Assembly: GCA_023374025.1 (NCBI GenBank)
Contig: SIJG01000007.1
Coordinates: 663,852 to 727,851 of the forward strand
Direction: 5' to 3'
DNA from: Heterodera schachtii
Taxonomy: Eukaryota; Nematoda; Chromadorea; Rhabditida; Heteroderidae
DNA length: 64,000 bases
The notes under the pieces are model-generated. The model saw only the letters and a list, made by a program, of their open reading frames with translations. It made no database searches and was not told the DNA's origin. Both the position numbers and the translations under genes were made by a program. Positions 11,223 to 24,327 of the stretch are shown piece by piece (the first letter of the stretch is position 1; each line of letters opens with the position of its first letter).

Positions 11223-12343
11223 TCACGAGTGCATTGTGAGTGAGGAGAAGCGTTGGGAGATGGTCTGCCAGTGGAGCTCCGAAGTGTTGATGCCCTGGAC
11301 GCCGGTCAGACAGGGCCAATGCTTTTTGTGCACGGCGATCACCTTTTGGGGAGAAGGCAAATAAAGCGAGATAAACAAACTTATAAAATTACTATGAAAT
11401 TTAAAGGTTGTAAAAATCTAAGTTTTTACCGTTCTCCTCGTCCAATTTTGTTTTTGTTTTTTTTCGATTGGCCTTTCGCTAACCTTTTGAATTGTTTCCT
11501 GGGCCGAAGTGTTTGGGATTTGTTCGAGTGTTTCAGCACTTAGCTGAGTGACGTCACCACCGTTAGAACAAAGTGCCTAAACGGTCAAAAATTAAAATTC
11601 AAATTTCAATTTTACTAAATTTTCAATTGCTACCTTAACACATTCCTCGGCTGAGTCACAAATGGACGACAGTTCGTACCCGCCCTCCAACGCCAACACA
11701 TAAAATTGAATCGGTTATCAAAGATTGACAAATGTTTTTTCGTACCACGCGACCGCCGGCGAATTGCAGCAATGTTCGAGTGAAATAACCGAATATTTTT
11801 GATGTTAAATTGTATCTGAAAATGGAAGATCTCACAATTTCTTTTCCTTTTTGTTGTAAGTGCTTTCAAACGACTGACCCCCCAAGGGCTGCCGGGTGTC
11901 CGTGCGCTGCGTCAAACCCGGCCGAGACCAGAACCAAGTCGGGTTTGTAGGTATCAAGAATGGGCAGGACAATCACGCGCCAAGCCGCACTGAAAGAAAA
12001 GATTAGCCAGTCAAAACAGTGACAAAACAGCACAGATACTCTGCGTCGCCCATCACATCCCCGCTGAATGGGATGTTCACCGTCGTGCCTTTGCCCTCGC
12101 CAATGCCAACTTCAGTAACGGCACCGGTGCCTGACATTAGGGAGGGGTTGGGGCAGAATGAGATGAAAATAGGGAAAAACACAAAAAATTGAAGAAATCA
12201 AAGACAAAGCAATCGCATTCGATTTCAACCAAATAAGTTATTCCAAGTTTTCAAAATTACCAGGAAAAAAATTCCCGTTGTCATGCCGGTGCATGCTCAG
12301 GTACAAGCAGTTGGGGTCGGCCTCAAAGCAAAGCTGCGTGCCA

Positions 12344-12375
<32 letters not shown>

Positions 12376-15300
12376 AATGCGAGCGCATGTCGTGGCAAAA
12401 CGCTGTTGAATGTAACGGGCGGCGATGGCAACCTTAGCAAAAATTTGGAAGGAAATTCAATAGAAAAAAAAAGAAATTGCAACTCTTTGCATTTACATTG
12501 TTGAAGAAACAAAAGCCCATGGCCTGTTCTCGCTCCGCATGATGGCCAGGAGGACGAATGCATGCGAACTGACAAAATTAGGGAATTTTCGATTCCTTAT
12601 TGTTAGTGGTATCCATCCAAGATCTCTCTCATTCAAAATTTCCCCCCCCCCAAAAAATGCAAAAATTTCTAGCCAATTTTTAAACTTAAAAAGCGCATTC
12701 CATTTTGTAAAGAAAGGACCCAAACAAAACACAAATTTGAACAAAATCCCTTTGGACGACTGATTGTCCTTCCTGCTCCTCACTCACTCCATTTTGCAGT
12801 TTTCCCTCCATCACTTGGCAGCACAATTCGACCAAACTGCCAACGGCCATTTTTGCCGCCGTTTGAGTACTCGCGTCGTTGAAGTACGTGTCCGAGTCGA
12901 CGCCAATCCCACCGCAGGGCAACTGAACAAAACATAGGGAAAAATATTTAAAAATAAATTTAAATCCGTTTTAGAATGGTCGACCTGCACAAAACTCTTC
13001 AGAGGCAATTCCGCGGGGTCCATTTTAAGACAGGCGGTGGGAGAAACGGCGAAAAAAGTCACATAAGTGGGCGAATGGACGAGTCGGAGCAATTCCAACG
13101 GAGCCTTACGAGCACTGAAACAACAACAAAAAATGGTGATTTTAAAACTAAATCTGTTTACGTGATGCGTTCACACACTGCGGCAAGGCCTTTCTCGACG
13201 AGGCGAGCCCAAATGGACTGCACGCGGCCGCTGTGCTCCACGTGGTTGCTGTTTTCGGCACACAAACACTGATGCCGGGCCATCAAAGGGTCGTAGGCAA
13301 TGCCTTAAATTAGGGAAAATGGATGTCCCATAAACAATTTCCCAACTAAAAATGGCTATTTGTGGTTAAGTCAATGTTTGGTTTGTTCACCCGATTTGAG
13401 TTGGTTGTTGACCAACAGTTTCTCTGTGCCCGGATGGGTTGTAGTCCGACTGTTACTGAATTCCATCATTGTGTCATCTTCGGGCTCCTCTCGGACCAGC
13501 GACTTGCGACGGAGCACCAAATCGCGCAATTGTTGCTTAAGCAAACTCGGGAACATTGTCGCAGTTCGATTGTCAAATCGCACGGTCCGTCCCAGCGACG
13601 CACTGGTCCCTAAAACCAAAAAATTACAAATTGAAGGAGCTCTTCATTTTGCCAAACAAATTGTTTTTTGGACGAATTCCCAGAGACCTGAGGCATTTTG
13701 TGCCGCATCAACCAATTGCTGCTGCTGGGGCGGGTCAAACATGGAATTGGACGGCATCAGCTGAGTATTCTTCAACAGCGACGGCATGGACAGGAAATGC
13801 ATGAACGGATTCTGCATCAACAGATTGAGCATGTCGTGTTGCTGCTGCTGCGCCGATCCACTGCCTCCCACTGTTTCTGTGCCAGCCGCGCTTCCGTTCG
13901 TCGCACCGCATTTCAGTCCAAGTGTGACGGATGCGGGCAAATTGGGCAGTGACGGAGACGGCATCATCATGTTGGAGCTGGTCACCGCCGAAGCGGCTAC
14001 CAATTGCTGGGCCGACTGAGCCGCCTGTTGGACAAGTGTAGCCGCGTCAACGGAGGCATTCACAGCCGGATTTTGCGGGATCAAATGCTGTTGTTCAGCC
14101 AAACTGGCCGTGGCGGCACTGTCGGGCCTAAAATAACGCAATCAGCTTCCACAATTAGTTCCTTATTCAACCTTTGCTGCTGTTGTGCCATTGTTCCGCC
14201 AGTGTTTGGCGTTTGTTGGTGCTGTTGTGGGCTCGACCCTTTGTTCAGCAGTCGTGCCCTGATGCGCATTTTCAGATTGGGCTCACTGTTCACTTTGCGC
14301 AGTTGAAAATCGGTTGGCGATGTGTTGGTGTCGCCGTTGTTGTTGTTGTTCGCTGCCATTGCGTTGTTTACTGAATTGTCCGCGCTGTGTTTCACCGGGT
14401 GGGGATAGGGCAAAAACCTGAACAAATGTTTGGCAATTTTCGAAAGATTTCCCATTTTTGATTGCGTTCACCTCCCTCCCTTGAATTAATCGACCAACAA
14501 AAACCTTTGGTCAAAATGCGACGGAGTTGTGCCTATGGCGCATCCATGCGCCGCCTCCGTCCCACCGCCCATCAGATTTAGCTCCGAATTGGTGGCCCCG
14601 TGCGCCCAATTGGCCGTGCCGTTCACCGAGGCGGCAATGTTCGACGTTGAGCCGGTGGAACTTGAGTTGTGCAAACGCTGTTTCTGTTTTTTGCAGGCAA
14701 TCCTAAAAAGTATCGCACTTAAAATTGCCAAATTATCACATGGTTTTGAGTAACAAATGCCAAAATCAGTTGATCATTTCCATGGCCCAAATCACATGGA
14801 TTTCAGTCGGTCTCGCGTGTGTTGGGAAATTGTTTGGCCTGATCCTGAAAAGGTGCGTCGGTTGCGTGCCGTCGCCGCAATTCCGCCCGCCGCGTGTTCC
14901 TTGGCCAGCGGTACCGAACTGCACGTCTGCTGGTGGTGTTGCGGTTGCTGTGCGGTTTGCTGCGCCGAGACATCAAACTCTTCGGTGGACTGCTCACTGC
15001 TCGTGTGCGCCAACGAACCGAGCAGTGGACGGTGCTGCGACGCGGCAGAAGGCGTCACGGCAATTTGTTGCTGCTGCAACACAACCATCGCAGCAGCGGC
15101 AGGCAGTGCGGACTGGAGCAACTGCAGGTTGAGCAGGTAGTCCTGCTGGGCAATACTCTGAGACTGCTGAAACTGAGCGAGCAGTTCAGCATGACGTCGT
15201 TGGTAAAGCTAAACAAAAAATAAATAAATATGCGAAGATTGAAAGTGAAAAAAGTAAAAAACAATCCAAAATGATCAATTATCGGTCACATTAAATCTCA

Positions 15301-15540
15301 ATTAATTCTTTTCGTGATGATTTATGACTCCTCCCAAAGGAATAATAAATCATTCGGCCTTTATTTGTTGTTTTATTTTTGGGAGTGTTCAATTGTCCGT
15401 CCGTTGGCTCTGACCTCCTGCAACATGGCCAATCCGTCGTCAAGCGGTGCTTCGTTTCCACTCGGTTGCGTTGCCTGTTGTTGTTGTTCGGCGGTGGCTG
15501 AGCCGGGGGCGGTCTCGGGCGGTAATCTGCCCTCCTCCAT
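11223..15540 (-). CDS. HDAC4: Class IIa histone deacetylase (HDAC4/5/7/9 family, HDA-4-like), intact copy
   Basis: Multi-exon gene from ATG 15540 ([13 protein letters not shown]) to TGA 11223. The N-terminal half is Gln-rich (15209-14850). It holds a 14-3-3/MEF2-type block [20 protein letters not shown] (near 14280) and [16 protein letters not shown]. The catalytic part reads [20 protein letters not shown] and [12 protein letters not shown], which carry the Cys/His ligands of the class IIa structural zinc site, then [33 protein letters not shown] (zinc ligands D and H), [11 protein letters not shown] (third ligand) and [16 protein letters not shown]. The catalytic position is Tyr, as reported for invertebrate class IIa enzymes, whereas vertebrate ones have His. 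Class IIa HDACs shuttle between nucleus and cytoplasm under kinase control and repress MEF2 targets. It is the apparent source of the truncated copy at 21625-24327. Confidence 0.93.
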
Positions 15541-16581
15541 TTTGTAAAAAAGGAAAAGGATGAACGAATTCAATCAGTGTCTTAGTTTCGGATAAGTTGC
15601 TGACAATGAATTGGCGACATTTGTAGGTAAATTAATTAATTGTCATTATTAAAAATACGAAGAGAAAGGAAGCACTTAACACCTGTAAATTGCGAGTGAC
15701 CTCAAAAATGGCAAAAGGCGCGCCGGGGGAATAATAACCAAAACGCGGCGGAGTGTCAAAACGGTGTGTAAATTTTCGCGGGATAACGCACACGCGCGCA
15801 CGGTCCAACGGAGTAAACAGTGATTTATTTTCTCTTGGCAATAAAATTCATTCACTGTTTTACAGACTTTTTTTCGTTATGAACTTAAAAGAAGAAGCAA
15901 TGGCAGGCGGGCGGTTGGAAAAAAGGGGGGAAAGGGAGGAAATGGGGAGAGCGGATTTAATGGGACCGCCCAAAATAGCAACAAGGGCGGCACCAACTCG
16001 GCCGGCCATCATAACATAAACATAAAGAAAGACAGCGAAAAGCGGAATCCTCTTGCATTTTTGGCTACATATATACAAGAAATAGCATGGAAAGGGGAGA
16101 AAGAGAGGCGGGAGAGAGAGAAGGAGGGAGAGAGGAAATGGAGAGGGAGGGAGTGGGAGTGGGAAAAAGGTGGAAAAAGGGGAAAAGGAAGAAAGAGAGA
16201 GGGAAGGTGAGGGAAAGGAGGTAGAAAATACGCAATAGTCGGGTGGAAAGAGAAAGAGGCGAGAGAGAGATGGTTGAAAAGGGGGAAGGAAAAAGAGTAG
16301 GCGAGGGAGTGCTGCTCTCGCCCTCTTTCCCTCTGTTTCTGTTTCCTTCCAGCAAATTATTGTTGGCGGTGTGGCCAAGGAATTCAAGGACAGAAGAACT
16401 GTCCTCTCGTTTCTTTCTCTTGTTTTATAGCACTGACTTGCAATTCTTTTCTTCTCTAAATCGCTCTCCGTTTTCCCCGCATTCTCTCAGTCCCTTTTTT
16501 CTCTCTTCTTTTCTCTTTTGCTCTGCACCTTTCGTTTCTTTTTTTATTTTCCCTTTGGTGTGCTCTTATCAATCACCAAAA
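15541..16581. other. HDAC upstream region / TSSK downstream region, purine-rich
   Basis: About 1 kb between the HDAC start and the TSSK 3' side. 16080-16310 is a long AG-rich, simple-sequence stretch. Open frames across it (for example 15860-16387) are Ser/Leu/Pro low-complexity shadows of the purine tract. No gene is called. Confidence 0.6.
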
Positions 16582-16777
16582 TAACAACCAGTCAACACAA
16601 AACCAGCAACAGATACAATTTGAAAAGTTCAATCAGCAGACAAAAATTCGAAAAATTAGTTGCAAATCATTTGGCAAGGACTTTTTGGTGTTTGAATGGG
16701 AAAGAAAACTCAATAAATTTGGCCAAAATTTCAAGACGATGAACGTATTAGTCAAAACACATTAAGTGAAATTTATT

Positions 16778-16943
16778 CAAATACACAGAAACAAACAGAG
16801 GCAAGTAAATACATTAAGAAGCAGTGTATCACAAATACACAGAAATATACAAACTGAGGCAAGTAAATACATTAAGCAGCAGTGTATCACAAATACACAG
16901 AAATATACAAACAGAGGCAAGTAAATAATTAAGCAGCAGTGTA

Positions 16944-16948
<5 letters not shown>
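16778..16948. repeat. Three tandem copies of a ~57-bp repeat reaching the TSSK stop codon
   Basis: The unit AATACACAGAAA...AGGCAAGTAAATACATTAAG...CAGTGTATCAC occurs three times with few changes. On the minus strand the last unit supplies the TGA of the kinase gene (GTGATACACTGC), so the kinase 3' UTR is built of this repeat. The same array occurs at 24568-24740. Confidence 0.85.
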
Positions 16949-18083
<1,135 letters not shown>

Positions 18084-18406
18084 TTGCTTAATGAGGGGGA
18101 AAACAAAATTAAAATTGAAAAAAAGAAAACGAATAGAATATTAATTACTTAAGGTGGTGTCGACGCCGAGGGGTCAAAAAATAGGGCGGAAGAAAAAGAA
18201 TAGAATAATGGAGAAAAGGGTGGAAAAGCGCCATTTATATACACTAAAGGGAAGTCAAATTCAGAAAAAATAGGTAACAACAATTTGTCGGAAATAGCGT
18301 ATATAAATAACCAAAATCAAACCATCTTCTGTTACATAATCAAATTTTAAAAAAACTTAAAAAGTTTTTTCGTATGTTTTTTGTCATAAAAAAACACATT
18401 TTCAAA

Positions 18407-20894
18407 TTAAGTTTTTAAATGCTTGAAATGGAAAAGATTGAAAGGTAAAGAAAAAGGAAAAGACCGACTTATGAAAATGTGACAGGCGCACAAATTTGCC
18501 AAAACGACCGCCGAAACGTCCAAAAGCTGTGCCGAAAAGTGGAAGAATGCCAAACATTCGACAAAAAAAGTCACCCGGTCAAAACTCGCGTAGACCAACG
18601 GAGCGTAACAATCGCAGAAAAGGACACACTTTCAATTTGTTTAATTTTGCCATTCATTGCCCTTCCGTCTCTCCTCTCACCTCGCGGGCTTGTCCCATAG
18701 CAATTTGGCTTGTGCCATCAAAGCGGGCAAAAACTCGTCGATTGTCTCCTCCCCCGAATCGACGGCACGTTGGAGGGCACGGCCGTTGTCCTCCTCACGC
18801 AATTCCTTTCCAAGAAAAGAATGAATGAACGAACGAACATTTCGGCATCGAACAACGTCACTTGGAGCTTTTGGTGCTTCTTTCGGAGTTCGTTCAGTCG
18901 GTCCATTGCCAAAGCGTCGAATTTGGCGTACGCTTCGCTTTCGGACGATTGCTGAGTGATCAGAGCGTCCAAATAATCGAATTTGAACTGAAAAAACGAA
19001 ATAATTTGGAGGACAAAGAAAAGGAACGAAAGCACTTGGTTGAGCAATTTGTAAGTGAGATGAGCTGTAAGAGAGCGGAATTGAAGTGAAAAAATGAAAG
19101 AATGCCAATTATTGGGACCGTTTTCGGCAAAACATCGGCCGCCAAATCGAAATATTCGAATCTGCCAAAGTTAAAATCATAGGTGAACAAGGGGTGCGCC
19201 GGCGCACCCCCCCCCCCCCCCCCCCTCGTCGTAAGCGGCCTGGCGCACCCCCCCCCCCCCCCCCCCCCTCGTTCGTCGTAAGGGGGGCGGCTGTAAAGGA
19301 GGGTCGTCGTGAGGGGGGGTCGTAACGAAGGGGGAAAAACCTAAATTTTCACATTTTCCTTAGCGAAATCAATACAAAATTCAAAAAATTTTCCGGCGGC
19401 GCCTAGCGGCACCGCCGAACACCAAAAATCCCAATTCCTCTTAAAAAAGCGGCTTAAAATCGCAAAAATTGGCCATTTTTGGTGAAAATCTGTTATGTAA
19501 CAAATGGCATTAAAAATTACAAAATTTCTCCCGGCGGCGCCTATCGGCACCGCCGGCCCCCCTGTTCCTCCCTAAAATTTTTTGGAAAACCGCGCCGAAA
19601 AAAGAAACTGTTTTTTGAATAGCAAAAAAAAAAAAAAAAAAAAGGTCGTCGCCGGGAAAAATTGGGGGCCTTCGTACGAAAAATTGGTCCTGGCGCACCC
19701 CCCCTGCGCCAATCGTCCGTAGTATGGGCCTCGCCCCGGCGCACCCCTTGTTCAGGTATGGTTAAAATGGCAAAATTAGCAGGGAATCAGAACCGGACGG
19801 ACTTGCAATAAAGCAGCAAAAGATTGGCGAAGGTTTCCGAGGGGAAGGGATTGTTGCCGAGAAGGTATTGAAACTTGGAGAAACTGTCCGCCAAATTGCT
19901 CTCCACGCTGAGCAAAGCCTTGGAATTTGGAAACATTTTATACAGCGATTCGGCGGATATTTGCCGGAATTTCTGGGTTTTAATGCGAGAATGGGTTAAT
20001 TGGCCAAGAAATTTGGCCAATTCGTTTTGTCCATTTAATTGCCAGCCATTTGCTGTCTGTTTGTCTGTGCCTGGTTGTGCAGCGTGACCGGGTCCAACTC
20101 CTCCTCCATCCGAGCGGGCAAATCCGACAATGCTTCCGCCGCTGCTTCCACTTAACAAAGTGGAAAAGAATTTGAATTTTATGTATTTACACTAGCAACC
20201 AGCTCACTTACTGTTTTTCATCCGATATTCAATGGCAAATTTCAAATTGCACGCTTCCACCACGGCACTTTCGTGGAGTAACAAAGTGTTACCAACAGAA
20301 CGGAACGGCACTTCCGAGCCCATGCCAACGCCAAGCTCTGTACATACAATAATTCGAATTGCGCCCCCCCCCCCCTTTTTCCCCTTTTCCCACCCTGATG
20401 GTCTTTGATGGTTCGGTTGATGATTTCGGTGAACGAAAATATTATTAAAAATGCTTTCCGATTATTTCGTTTTCTTTCTCCCCAGCATTTGCAGTGCTTG
20501 TGGGAAGTTGTCGGTCCAACTTGACCACTTTTCAATCCATTTTAGGCTCATTTATCTGTGGGAATCGAATGAAAAATAAATGTGCCAAAGTGTTCCCTTT
20601 CATTTTGACCTTGCATATGATGGTAACAATAGCCCAAAAGCGAAAGTGCGGCGCGTGACTAAAATTTTATTTTATTTTCCATTTTATTATTATTTATTTT
20701 TTGCAATTGACCTCCGGGTTCCGCTGCAATTCGTACTGCAAAATGCGAATGCTCTGTGAATTTGTTCTCTTTGATCTGTGAACAAAGAGCGCGGAATATT
20801 TTTTGTTGGCTTTGAATTTGAAAGGCATTCATTCACTGACCATGGCATAAATTTTGCTTGTGAATTCGCCGTCTTTGATCGGCACAAAGGCCAT
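18407..20894 (-). pseudogene. dyf-1: Broken TTC30/IFT70 (dyf-1) gene, 5' and middle parts
   Basis: The minus strand carries IFT70 pieces in order: MAFVPIKDGEFTSKIYAM (ATG 20894), IKENKFTE then IRILQYELQRNPEVN in a different frame, SRAALSLLGYCYHHMQ, EIINRTIKDHQ, ELGVGMGSEVPFRSVGNTLL, EALSDLPARMEEELDPVTLH, FSKFQYLLGNNPFPSETF, NLLLLYCKS, FEYFDLAADVLPKTVP, ITQQSSESEAYAKFDALA, PALMAQAKLLWDKPAR, and DVSAVVLANLC (near 18500). IFT70 is a TPR protein of intraflagellar transport complex B, needed in sensory cilia. Faults: a frame change in exon 2 (about 20740); about 125 residues of TPR sequence missing after 20600; no GT donor where the frame changes after LDPVTLH (about 20070); a likely stop in the 18600 region; the C-terminal third is absent. 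A transposon sits in the intron at 19184-19754. One fault could be rescued by alternative splicing, but not all. Confidence 0.78.
19184..19754. mobile_element. 571-bp inverted-repeat element in a TTC30 intron
   Basis: The ends TGAACAAGGGGTGCGCCGG (19184-19202) and its reverse complement (19736-19754) form a 19-bp terminal inverted repeat. The inside has two long poly-C runs (about 19207-19226 and 19249-19268), each beside GGCGCACC motifs, and two copies of a GGCGGCGCCTA(G/T)CGGCACCGCCG palindrome. No coding capacity. I cannot fix a target duplication; only GG flanks both ends. Confidence 0.65.
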
Positions 20895-21533
20895 TTTAAC
20901 GATTCAAGAAAGGCAAAGCAATTCAACTGATTAATTGTCCCACTTTTTCAACAAAAATTCCGTCGTTGCCATGGCAATCCGAAAAGAATAGTCTTTGGAA
21001 TATTTATTATTTTGAAACTGAATGGCCAATTTCAATGGAAACGCCGACACATTTTTGTGCAGAGACATTTTTGGTCGTGGGAAAAATTAGCCATTTTGAG
21101 ACAAAATTAGGGCTCCGGCGGTATTTTGCGGTGTTTCTTGTTTCGTCGCAATTTTTAGAACTAAAAATTGTCGGTCCTCTCAATTTTACAAAAATGTTTT
21201 AAGTTGCGCCCGCCTCATCAGAGCAGAAATAACCGTGGCAGAGACTGTGCGGACCCAAGCGCAAACGGCACTTCGGGAGAGGTGCAGGAAAGAACTGCTC
21301 ATTTGAATATGAACAGATTGTATTCGTTTAGAAATTTTTGACCTATGTTACCAGGATGAATGTATTTCCCTTCTGAATGCCAGCTGCCTTTTCATTTTTT
21401 CAAAACATTTTTTTAAATTTTATTCATATAAAGACCAAAATAATGGAAAGCAAATTGAGTACTGCTCATTAATGATAGTCATTGGCTTATCGACTCCAAT
21501 TCTTGGATTCTCTGTTCCTGGCTCCGGTTGGTA
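20895..21533. other. Region upstream of the TTC30 remnant, no intact gene seen
   Basis: AT-rich DNA between the TTC30 start and the displaced TTC30 exon. I see no conserved exon in it. An open frame continues from the displaced exon down to about 21420 on the minus strand but loses similarity. Confidence 0.45.
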
Positions 21534-21579
21534 GAACTCGTAGGGCTCCAAGGCGCACACAATGTGCGAGATGCCGAAC
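21534..21579 (-). pseudogene. dyf-1: Displaced 3' exon fragment of TTC30/IFT70
   Basis: After a TTTCAG acceptor (21582-21580 side) the frame reads FGISHIVCALEPYE. This resembles the C-terminal IFT70 block with FGIS and SLEPY. A possible donor GTTCTA follows. It lies upstream of the TTC30 start, so it cannot be the normal 3' exon of the remnant at 18407-20894. It abuts the left edge of the duplicated HDAC segment. The match is short, hence moderate confidence. Confidence 0.5.
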
Positions 21580-21624
21580 CTGAAATTGTGTTGTCTCCCT
21601 CCCACTGGCATCACTTTTTTGCAC

Positions 21625-24327
21625 AGCTGCGTGCCATTGCCGTGGTGGACTTCCCAATCGACGATGGCAATGCGAGCGCATGTCGTGGCAAAACGCTGTT
21701 GAATGTAACGGGCGGCGATGGCAACCTTAGCAAAAATTTGGAAGGAAATTCAATAGAAAAAAAAGAAATTGCAACTCTTTGCATTTACATTGTTGAAGAA
21801 ACAAAAGCCCATGGCCTGTTCTCGCTCCGCATGATGGCCAGGAGGACGAATGCATGCGAACTGACAAAATTTGGAATTTTCGATTCCTTATTGTTAGTGG
21901 TATCCATCCAAGACCTCTCTCACTTAAATTTCCCCTCCCTCCAAAAAATTGCTTAAAAAAATTATCAATTTTTGATGCAAAGGGCGGTGTATCCCCTGCT
22001 ATGCAAAGACCAGGAGAAATTCGCGAATATCTGATGAAAATTGCAAAAATTTCTAGCCAATTTTTAAACTTAAAAAGCGCATTCCATTTTGTAAGGAAAG
22101 GACCCAAACAAAACAAATTTGAACAAAATCCCTTTGGACGACTGATTGTCCTTCCTGCTCCTCACTCACTCCATTTTGCAGTTTTCCCTCCATCACTTGG
22201 CAGCACAATTCGACCAAACTGCCAACGGCCATTTTTGCCGCCGTTTGAGTACTCGCGTCGTTGAAGTACGTGTCCGAGTCGACGCCAATCCCACCGCAGG
22301 GCAACTGAACAAAACATAGGGAAAAATATTTAAAAATAAATTTAAATCCGTTTTAGAATGGTCGACCTGCACAAAACTCTTCAGAGGCAATTCCGCGGGG
22401 TCCATTTTAAGACAGGCGGTGGGAGAAACGGCGAAAAAAGTCACATAAGTGGGCGAATGGACGAGTCGGAGCAATTCCAACGGAGCTTTACGAGCACTAA
22501 AACAACAAAAAATGGTGATTTTAAAACTAAATCTGTTTACGTGATGCGTTCACACACTGCGGCAAGGCCTTTCTCGACGAGGCGAGCCCAAATGGACTGC
22601 ACGCGGCCGCTGTGCTCCACGTGGTTGCTGTTTTCGGCACACAAACACTGATGCCGGGCCATCAAAGGGTCGTAGGCAATGCCTTAAATTAGGGAAAATG
22701 GATGTCCCATAAACAATTTCCCAACTAAAAATGGCTATTTGTGGTTAAGTCAATGTTTGGTTTGTTCACCCGATTTGAGTTGGTTGTTGACCAACAGTTT
22801 CTCTGTGCCCGGATGGGTTGTAGTCCGACTGTTACTGAATTCCATCATTGTGTCATCTTCGGGCTCCTCTCGGACCAGCGACTTGCGACGGAGCACCAAA
22901 TCGCGCAATTGTTGCTTAAGCAAACTCGGGAACATTGTCGCAGTTCGATTGTCAAATCGCACGGTCCGTCCCAGCGACGCACTGGTCCCTAAAACCAAAA
23001 AATTACAAATTGAAGGAGCTTTTCATTTTGCCAAACAAATTGTTTTTTGGACGAATTCCCAGAGACCTGAGGCATTTTGTGCCGCATCAACCAATTGCTG
23101 CTGCTGGGGCGGGTCAAACATGGAATTGGACGGTATTAGTTGAGTATTCTTCAACAGCGACGGCATGGACAGGAAATGCATGAACGGATTCTGCATCAAC
23201 AGATTGAGCATGTCGTGTTGCTGCTGCTGCGCCGATCCACTGCCTCCCACTGTTTCTGTGCCAGCCGCGCTTCCGTTCGTCGCACCGCATTTCAGTCCAA
23301 GTGTGACGGATGCGGGCAAATTGGGCAGTGACGGAGACGGCATCATCATGTTGGAGCTGGTCACCGCCGAAGCGGCTACCAATTGCTGGGCCGACTGAGC
23401 CGCCTGTTGGACAAGTGTAGCCGCGTCAACGGAGGCATTCACAGCCGGATTTTGCGGGATCAAATGCTGTTGTTCAGCCAAACTGGCCGTGGCGGCACTG
23501 TCGGGCCTAAAATAACGCAATCAGCTTCCACAATTAGTTCCTTATTCAACCTTTGCTGCTGTTGTGCCATTGTTCCGCCAGTGTTTGGCGTTTGTTGGTG
23601 CTGTTGTGGGCTCGACCCTTTGTTCAGCAGTCGTGCCCTGATGCGCATTTTCAGATTGGGCTCACTGTTCACTTTGCGCAGTTGAAAATCGGTTGGCGAT
23701 GTGTTGGTGTCGCCGTTGTTGTTGTTGTTCGCTGCCATTGCGTTGTTTACTGAATTGTCCGCGCTGTGTTTCACCGGGTGGGGATAGGGCAAAAACCTGA
23801 ACAAATGTTTGGCAATTTTCGAAAGATTTCCCATTTTTGATTGCGTTCACCTCCCTCCCTTGAATTAATCGACCAACAAAAACCTTTGGTCAAAATGCGA
23901 CGGAGTTGTGCCTATGGCGCATCCATGCGCCGCCTCCGTCCCACCGCCCATCAGATTTAGCTCCGAATTGGTGGCCCCGTGCGCCCAATTGGCCGTGCCG
24001 TTCACCGAGGCGGCAATGTTCGACGTTGAGCCGGTGGAACTTGAGTTGTGCAAACGCTGTTTCTGTTTTTTGCAGGCAATCCTAAAAAGTATCGCACTTA
24101 AAATTGCCAAATTATCACATGGTTTTGAGTAACAAATGCCAAAATCAGTTGATCATTTCCATGGCCCAAATCACATGGATTTCAGTCGGTCTCGCGTGTG
24201 TTGGGAAATTGTTTGGCCTGATCCTGAAAAGGTGCGTCGGTTGCGTGCCGTCGCCGCAATTCCGCCCGCCGCGTGTTTCTTGGCCAGCGGTACCGAACTG
24301 CACGTCTGCTGGTGGTGTTGCGGTTGC
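21625..24327 (-). pseudogene. HDAC4: Truncated class IIa HDAC copy
   Basis: Near-identical to the intact HDAC at 12332-14948 but lacks both ends. The first exon and most of the Gln-rich exon are gone at 24327. The catalytic domain stops right after VHHGNGTQL at 21625, where sequence unrelated to HDAC takes over in an open frame. The retained catalytic motif reads VDWEVHH instead of VDWDVHH, replacing a zinc-ligand Asp by Glu. The remaining exons (14-3-3 block, zinc-site Cys/His, RPPGHHAE) have intact splice sites. Without SAGFD and the catalytic Tyr segment it cannot make a normal deacetylase. A truncated protein or antisense transcript remains possible. Confidence 0.9.

Noticed and set aside
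16080..16310. Purine tract considered as a CRISPR-like or satellite array
   Set aside because: No regular unit or spacer structure, only AG-rich simple sequence; CRISPR is not expected in an animal genome.
15860..16387. Long Ser/Leu/Pro frames on both strands
   Set aside because: Shadow of a purine-rich simple-sequence tract; absent from copy 2 of the duplication.
18481..18590. Plus-strand Lys-rich frame (QAHKFAKTTAETSKS...)
   Set aside because: The opposite strand carries the conserved IFT70 block DVSAVVLANLC, so this is its antisense shadow.
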